A stretch of DNA of 64,000 nt, taken from the NCBI RefSeq assembly GCF_000716785.1, contig NZ_JNYY01000008.1, forward strand, positions 310,001 to 374,000, in the 5' to 3' direction. A program made the translations under genes and the position numbers. Origin of the DNA: Amycolatopsis vancoresmycina. Lineage in GTDB: Bacteria > Actinomycetota > Actinomycetes > Mycobacteriales > Pseudonocardiaceae. The number at the start of each line of letters is the position of its first letter. Position 1 is the first letter of the stretch. The notes beneath the pieces were generated by a model. That model was not told the DNA's origin. It did not search any database and saw only the letters and a program-made list of their open reading frames with translations. Of this stretch, positions 59,726 through 64,000 are shown in pieces.

Positions 59726-62700
59726 CGGGTGACTCGCGGCCGCTGCTGCGTCACCACGACGAACGCGGGGACACTCCGGTCTTGCACTTGGTCGCCATCG
59801 AATGAAATCACCAACGATGTCGCTTCGAGTTCGATGACGTCCCGCCCTTGACTGTCGAGGACCGTCGCGATGCAGCGGAGCATCACATCGGGCTCCACGT
59901 CGACCGGAGCTGCCAGACTACCTTCCGGGTCCCGAACGGCTTTACCAGATTCCCAACTGTCGAGTGCGTAGAGATCCCATCGGTCGACCGCCTCGCGTTC
60001 GACACTGAACTCAGCTGGAACCCAGACCGCGATATGAGTGCCAGCCGGAAAGGGAACGGCAACCCGGCCGCCGAGCCCGCCTCGATCGCCCAATGCCCAC
60101 TCCAGCATGGCGATCTCACCGTCATAGCAGATCGCCACTCCGCGCTCGTTCATCGCAATCGCAGCGCGGTACACCTGGTGCACCGGGAGGCGCAAAGGGC
60201 CACCCAGATACTCGCCAGTCGTAGCTTCCCGAACCATAACCGCCCCATTCCGCTCCACGCTGACAAGCAATTCACCACGACCTTCCAGTGCACCACCAGC
60301 CCAGGCGACACAGGTATCCACGTTCGGCGGCGGCGTTCGAGACCTGGTCGTGGATTCTTCCAATGCGCCAATGCCATCGACAAATATTTCCTCGCCAGTG
60401 TCCATCTCCCACGCCCTCACCCGACGTTCTCGCAAGACGGATTGAAACCTTCGCTCCACATCGTTCCAGCAAGGAAGCTCTTGAGCTGCACAGTCGGCGA
60501 CGACCAAACCGCCAGGTCGCCGGTTCAAAATAGAAATCGACACATCCTCGTTGTGACCGAGGCCGACAATGGCCCGATACGAGACATCCCACACTCGGAT
60601 TTGGTTGTCAGCAAGCACCCCGACCACAATAGGGATACCACGCGCACGCCCTAAGGCCACTGCCACCACTTCTTCGGTACGCAGGCCGACCGTATGAACG
60701 GTCGATATGTGGCCATTTTCCCTGGGCCAGCGAGAAAGCCGAATTACCGCCGACACCCCTTCGTATGAGTGCAGACAGCACAGAAAGTCATCGCCCTCAC
60801 TTCGCCACAATTCTATACGGCTGTCCCGAAGTCCGACAACCTCGACTGGCTGCCCCTCGAATTCACTAAGAGCCAAGGCAGCTACTCCGGCCTCCGGCTC
60901 ATAGTCGTCGGCACACCTTGTTCTGACCATCAACTCATCACCACGGGCAACGACCTGGACCGCAAGGATATCGGCCGGCAAACCGGACTGGAGAGCGCGA
61001 ACTTCCCCATCGTCCAGGTAGATGAACATCAAATCACCCGCGCTGGTGATCACACAGGCGACGGGCGCCCCCGAGTCCTCGTCGATGAAAGCGCCTAGTG
61101 CCACCAAGCCGAGATCAGGATCCTCGTATTCGGCGAACAGAAATCCGTCGTTGAGGCTCGAAACTCGTATCCGGCTCGCGCTGCCGACAACCGCGATCGA
61201 AAGGTCGCCGCGGTCGAGGGTCTCGATCGCCAGGATCGGCTCATCGTGACAGTCGAGGGAGAACAGCGCCGATCCGTCAAGGGCATCGTGCACGTCCACC
61301 GTTCCCCCGCGACCACCGACCACCACTACCGGACCGGTACCACCGCGTCCGACGGCGAGAGCGGTCACAGCTTCGGCCGTGGCAGGTTCGAAGACCAGAA
61401 GCAGGTTTTGTGCCGCCGCCCCGGTCACCCATCGAGGCTCGAGCGGAGGCGGTTCCGATTCGGTGACCACATCCCGAAGCCAGCTTACGAGATCCCGGTG
61501 ATCTTGCCGAGCCGCCGAGAAGGCAAGCAACTGCTTACGTCGGGCAGGATTGGCTTCGCGGATGCCCAGCCACTCGCCGGCGTAGACGGATCCGTGCCGC
61601 TGAGCCATGACCGACGTCGCTCGATCCAGATTCCTTACCACGCCGGCAGGATCTGCGTGGACCAAGAAAGCCGGATCAGTCAGCAGGCGATTCACGATGG
61701 TAGCGCTGCCGGACGCGGCATGGTCGAGGACATGACGGAGGACGTAAGGAAACGCGGAATGCCAGGCAGGCACCGGATTTCCGGGTATGACCGTCGACAG
61801 CAGCCGGTCCGTCATGACTGCTTCGCCTGCCTCGTCGTGGAAGTGATCGATCAGACTCTGGTGGAAGAGCCGATAGAGGAGGCGGCCGTCAACGTCGGTA
61901 TCGGTACGCAGGTAAAACACCGCCTCCGTGACCGCCTGACGAACATCATCGATCGTTGCCTCTTCAGCGCCGTCCGGAAGGCAGTGGTGGATCAATTCGA
62001 GCGGAATGCCCTGCCCCTTCGCGTTGGCTACGACGGTCAACACCGGCCGTAGCCACGGCACCGGAGAAGACTCCATATGCAGGCGGAACATGCCCGGCAG
62101 ATCTGCGGGCAGGACCGCGATCGCCTGGTCGATCGACAGACCGGGGTGGCGGTCCAGATAGCGGGCGAACAGGGATGCGAGCAAGAAACGGCCCGCCGAC
62201 CGCGCGAGTCGTCGGCCGACGGCCATGACGACGGCCCGGTCGTACCCTGGCCCGGCCGCCAGGATGTCTTCAAGATACGTGGCAAGGTCGGTCGCGAGCT
62301 CTTCGGCCGGCGTCGAGGAATCGAGATCTATCACCACACCACGGGAAGCCGCGTACCGCAACCCTTCCAGCTGGTCCCACCAAGGCCGGACGCCGACCAT
62401 GATGCGGCAAAGGGGCCGATCGGAGGCCCTTTTTCGAAGTAGCGGAGCGATGAAGTCATCGACCAGCGTCCGACTGTCCAGCGACTCGTCGACGGCATCG
62501 ATCACCAGCACCGGAGGCTGCGGGAGGGTTGCGAGCTGATTGGCGAAGAAGTCCACGATCCGTTCGGCGTCGGCCGGCGGTGCGGCGAGACCGAGCTGAG
62601 CCGCGAACGACGTGACCACGTCCGACACGTCGCGGGCCCGCGCATGGACCGCAGCGAAAGGCGAAGGCCACTCGATGTGCCGCACCGACGCCGACAAACG

Positions 62701-63768
62701 AGCTCGGATCGGGGGGCTGAGCCGGCGCAACTGTGGGTGACACAAACAGGTGACAACCCCGAGCAAAGCCGATTTTCCCGCCCCCGGGCTGCCGGTAATC
62801 ATCAGCAAAGAGCCGTCGCCGGCCAGCCATTCACCGACGGTCCGGAGTTCCCCAACCCGTCCCGTGAAAAAACATGCACCAAAAGCCGTTGACCAGGACG
62901 CTGTACCGATTGCCCTGGTCACGAAGTGCTCCGGATCGAGACCGGCGATCACGACATCGGTGAGCTCCCGCAGTGCGGTATCGATGGTCTGGCGCAGCTG
63001 CTGGTACGGATCCTCCGTGTGACCGGGGTTGACGAAGAACGGCTGTTCACGTCCTGAGGCGACGAAAGACGGAGTGCGGAACACAGTCTGCGGAAGTTCA
63101 GCCGGTCTGGACCGGCGGGCGAGTTCCCGGTCGACCTCGCTTGCGATGGTCTCCAATGGCGCGTATCGCAGTGACGGAGCGATATGGAGCCGACCTTCGC
63201 GAAGCCGATCCAGTACGGTCGCGAGTGCCGCCGTGAACCGGGCCCCGAACGCCTTTTCATCCGGAGCACAGGAAGCGATCAACCATGCCTTTCGATCCGT
63301 GTCACCGACTCGCTGGGAGATCTGGTGCCATACCGCCGAGCCGGCGTGGCACACATCGAACAAGAACAAGGTGGGCACCGCGCTGTCGGTGTGTTCGATG
63401 GTGTCCAGCCACTGGCTGACGTTGATCGAGGTGTCCGGTAGCCGTGCCGGATCGGTGTCACTTACCGGCAGGTAGAGCGTCTGGCCGTGAGCGACGCCGT
63501 GGCCGGTGAAACAGACGACCAATGGACCATTGTTCCGCTGACGCACCTCCTGCCACCACGTCTGCACAGTCCGATGGTCCGGATCCACGAGCGGTGCGCC
63601 GTCGATCAGTTCTACGTTTTCCAGCCGGGAGAACGCGCGAGCCAGCCCCCGCACCGCGGGCAGGACAGCCGGCAGTGACGTGTACCCACCGGGCACAGCC
63701 GGATTCCACTCGCCGGCTGGGACGTCCGCCTCAAAGGTGGCGGCCCCGACAACCAAGACCCGGATCAT
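59722..63768 (-). CDS. Caspase-like/NACHT-type NTPase/beta-propeller protein
   Basis: A 1,348-residue protein. Residues 1-240: caspase-fold (C14) domain with His90 in VCFTGHGVAHG and Cys140 in FLFDVCHAGSA. Residues ~300-560: STAND/NACHT-type P-loop NTPase, Walker A GSPGAGKSALLG (Lys332), Walker B PPVLVIDAVDES (Asp424). A helical region follows, then from about 800 on beta-rich repeats resembling a degenerate WD40 propeller (GRGGTVDVHDALDGSALF, VGVLADNQIRVWDVSYRAIVG, VERNGAVMVREATTGEYL). The ATG at 63768 is preferred over GTG 63786. Codons use more A/T in third position than neighbours. Fits NTP-dependent conflict systems in which ligand binding by the propeller triggers the caspase. Confidence 0.8.
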   Translation of the reverse strand: MIRVLVVGAATFEADVPAGEWNPAVPGGYTSLPAVLPAVRGLARAFSRLENVELIDGAPLVDPDHRTVQTWWQEVRQRNNGPLVVCFTGHGVAHGQTLYLPVSDTDPARLPDTSINVSQWLDTIEHTDSAVPTLFLFDVCHAGSAVWHQISQRVGDTDRKAWLIASCAPDEKAFGARFTAALATVLDRLREGRLHIAPSLRYAPLETIASEVDRELARRSRPAELPQTVFRTPSFVASGREQPFFVNPGHTEDPYQQLRQTIDTALRELTDVVIAGLDPEHFVTRAIGTASWSTAFGACFFTGRVGELRTVGEWLAGDGSLLMITGSPGAGKSALLGVVTCLCHPQLRRLSPPIRARLSASVRHIEWPSPFAAVHARARDVSDVVTSFAAQLGLAAPPADAERIVDFFANQLATLPQPPVLVIDAVDESLDSRTLVDDFIAPLLRKRASDRPLCRIMVGVRPWWDQLEGLRYAASRGVVIDLDSSTPAEELATDLATYLEDILAAGPGYDRAVVMAVGRRLARSAGRFLLASLFARYLDRHPGLSIDQAIAVLPADLPGMFRLHMESSPVPWLRPVLTVVANAKGQGIPLELIHHCLPDGAEEATIDDVRQAVTEAVFYLRTDTDVDGRLLYRLFHQSLIDHFHDEAGEAVMTDRLLSTVIPGNPVPAWHSAFPYVLRHVLDHAASGSATIVNRLLTDPAFLVHADPAGVVRNLDRATSVMAQRHGSVYAGEWLGIREANPARRKQLLAFSAARQDHRDLVSWLRDVVTESEPPPLEPRWVTGAAAQNLLLVFEPATAEAVTALAVGRGGTGPVVVVGGRGGTVDVHDALDGSALFSLDCHDEPILAIETLDRGDLSIAVVGSASRIRVSSLNDGFLFAEYEDPDLGLVALGAFIDEDSGAPVACVITSAGDLMFIYLDDGEVRALQSGLPADILAVQVVARGDELMVRTRCADDYEPEAGVAALALSEFEGQPVEVVGLRDSRIELWRSEGDDFLCCLHSYEGVSAVIRLSRWPRENGHISTVHTVGLRTEEVVAVALGRARGIPIVVGVLADNQIRVWDVSYRAIVGLGHNEDVSISILNRRPGGLVVADCAAQELPCWNDVERRFQSVLRERRVRAWEMDTGEEIFVDGIGALEESTTRSRTPPPNVDTCVAWAGGALEGRGELLVSVERNGAVMVREATTGEYLGGPLRLPVHQVYRAAIAMNERGVAICYDGEIAMLEWALGDRGGLGGRVAVPFPAGTHIAVWVPAEFSVEREAVDRWDLYALDSWESGKAVRDPEGSLAAPVDVEPDVMLRCIATVLDSQGRDVIELEATSLVISFDGDQVQDRSVPAFVVVTQQRPRVTR

Positions 63769-63978
63769 TGCCTGGATGATACGCACTCGGGCAGGAGCGC
63801 ACTCGAAAACATACGCAGCCGCACGGGCAGGCCTGACCGCTCTCGGATTCCGAAACGACGCGGGCGCATTCCACCCGGATTATCGCCAAGACGGGCCTGC
63901 AGAGGTTACCCACGGGCCGGTTCGGGTTCGTCGCCGGGCCGCCGCCCGGTTCCGGAACGGCAGCGGCTCCTCGGCTGA

Positions 63979-64000
63979 GCCGGTCGGGTTTCCGACCGGC
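63979..64000. terminator. Hairpin at the right edge
   Basis: GCCGGTCGG (63979-63987) pairs with CCGACCGGC (63992-64000), loop GTTT. Probably ends a gene beyond the window. Confidence 0.5.

Noticed and set aside
1..64000. tRNA genes, CRISPR arrays, integrase or attachment sites flanking the defence region
   Set aside because: None was recognised on reading both strands. The region around Shedu and the caspase operon has no direct repeats or recombinase that would define an island.

Overview
The window comes from a high-GC actinomycete, most likely a Pseudonocardiaceae such as Amycolatopsis. The reasons are the GC-rich third codon positions, many GTG starts, dense ATGA/GTGA stop-start overlaps, a complete mce4-type steroid importer with KstR-like boxes, a DUF4192 protein, a mycothiol-linked DinB protein and an XRE/ImmA/MAB_1171c cassette. 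No rRNA, tRNA, CRISPR array, transposase or integrase was seen.

Layout. 0-1.4 kb: the tail of an unknown gene, a small membrane protein and a frameshifted remnant of a GH1 glucosidase. 1.4-7.1 kb: a cellobiose-type uptake operon (cebE-cebF-cebG-bglC) with a divergent LacI regulator and two different LacI-type palindromes between them. 7.2-8.7 kb: three tandem secreted beta-trefoil proteins. 8.9-11.2 kb: XRE regulator, ImmA-like metallopeptidase and MAB_1171c-type membrane protein. 11.1-15.7 kb: assorted metabolic and small genes. 15.7-29.5 kb: a steroid locus in mycobacterial order: yrbE4AB-mce4ABCDEF plus two Mce-associated proteins, two SDRs, a 3Fe-4S ferredoxin and divergent fadE26-fadE27. 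29.5-35.6 kb: a serine hydrolase, then acuC with a GNAT/acyl-CoA-synthetase acetyltransferase (a lysine deacylation/acylation pair), and a sulfurtransferase cut off by a G/C homopolymer tract that looks like an assembly fault. 35.8-38.8 kb: ideR translationally coupled to galK, then galE. 38.9-56.8 kb: DUF4192, M23 peptidase, a two-component system, berberine-type oxidase, YdcF, S15 peptidase, MuiA-like protein and partner, CBS protein, MocR regulator, DinB protein, zinc peptidase, prolyl oligopeptidase and a TetR-controlled azoreductase/SMR pair. 56.8-63.8 kb: a probable defence region with a Shedu nuclease and a two-gene operon coding for a caspase-NACHT-propeller protein and an alpha/beta hydrolase.

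The most interesting points are: (i) two 46-bp palindromes with identical ends and loop but a different, compensated middle stem, one of which supplies the stop codons of both flanking genes; (ii) four exact copies of the 13-mer GTCCACWGTGGAC in different frames and strands, a candidate highly iterated palindrome; (iii) the caspase-STAND/hydrolase operon near Shedu; and (iv) the triplicated trefoil lectins.
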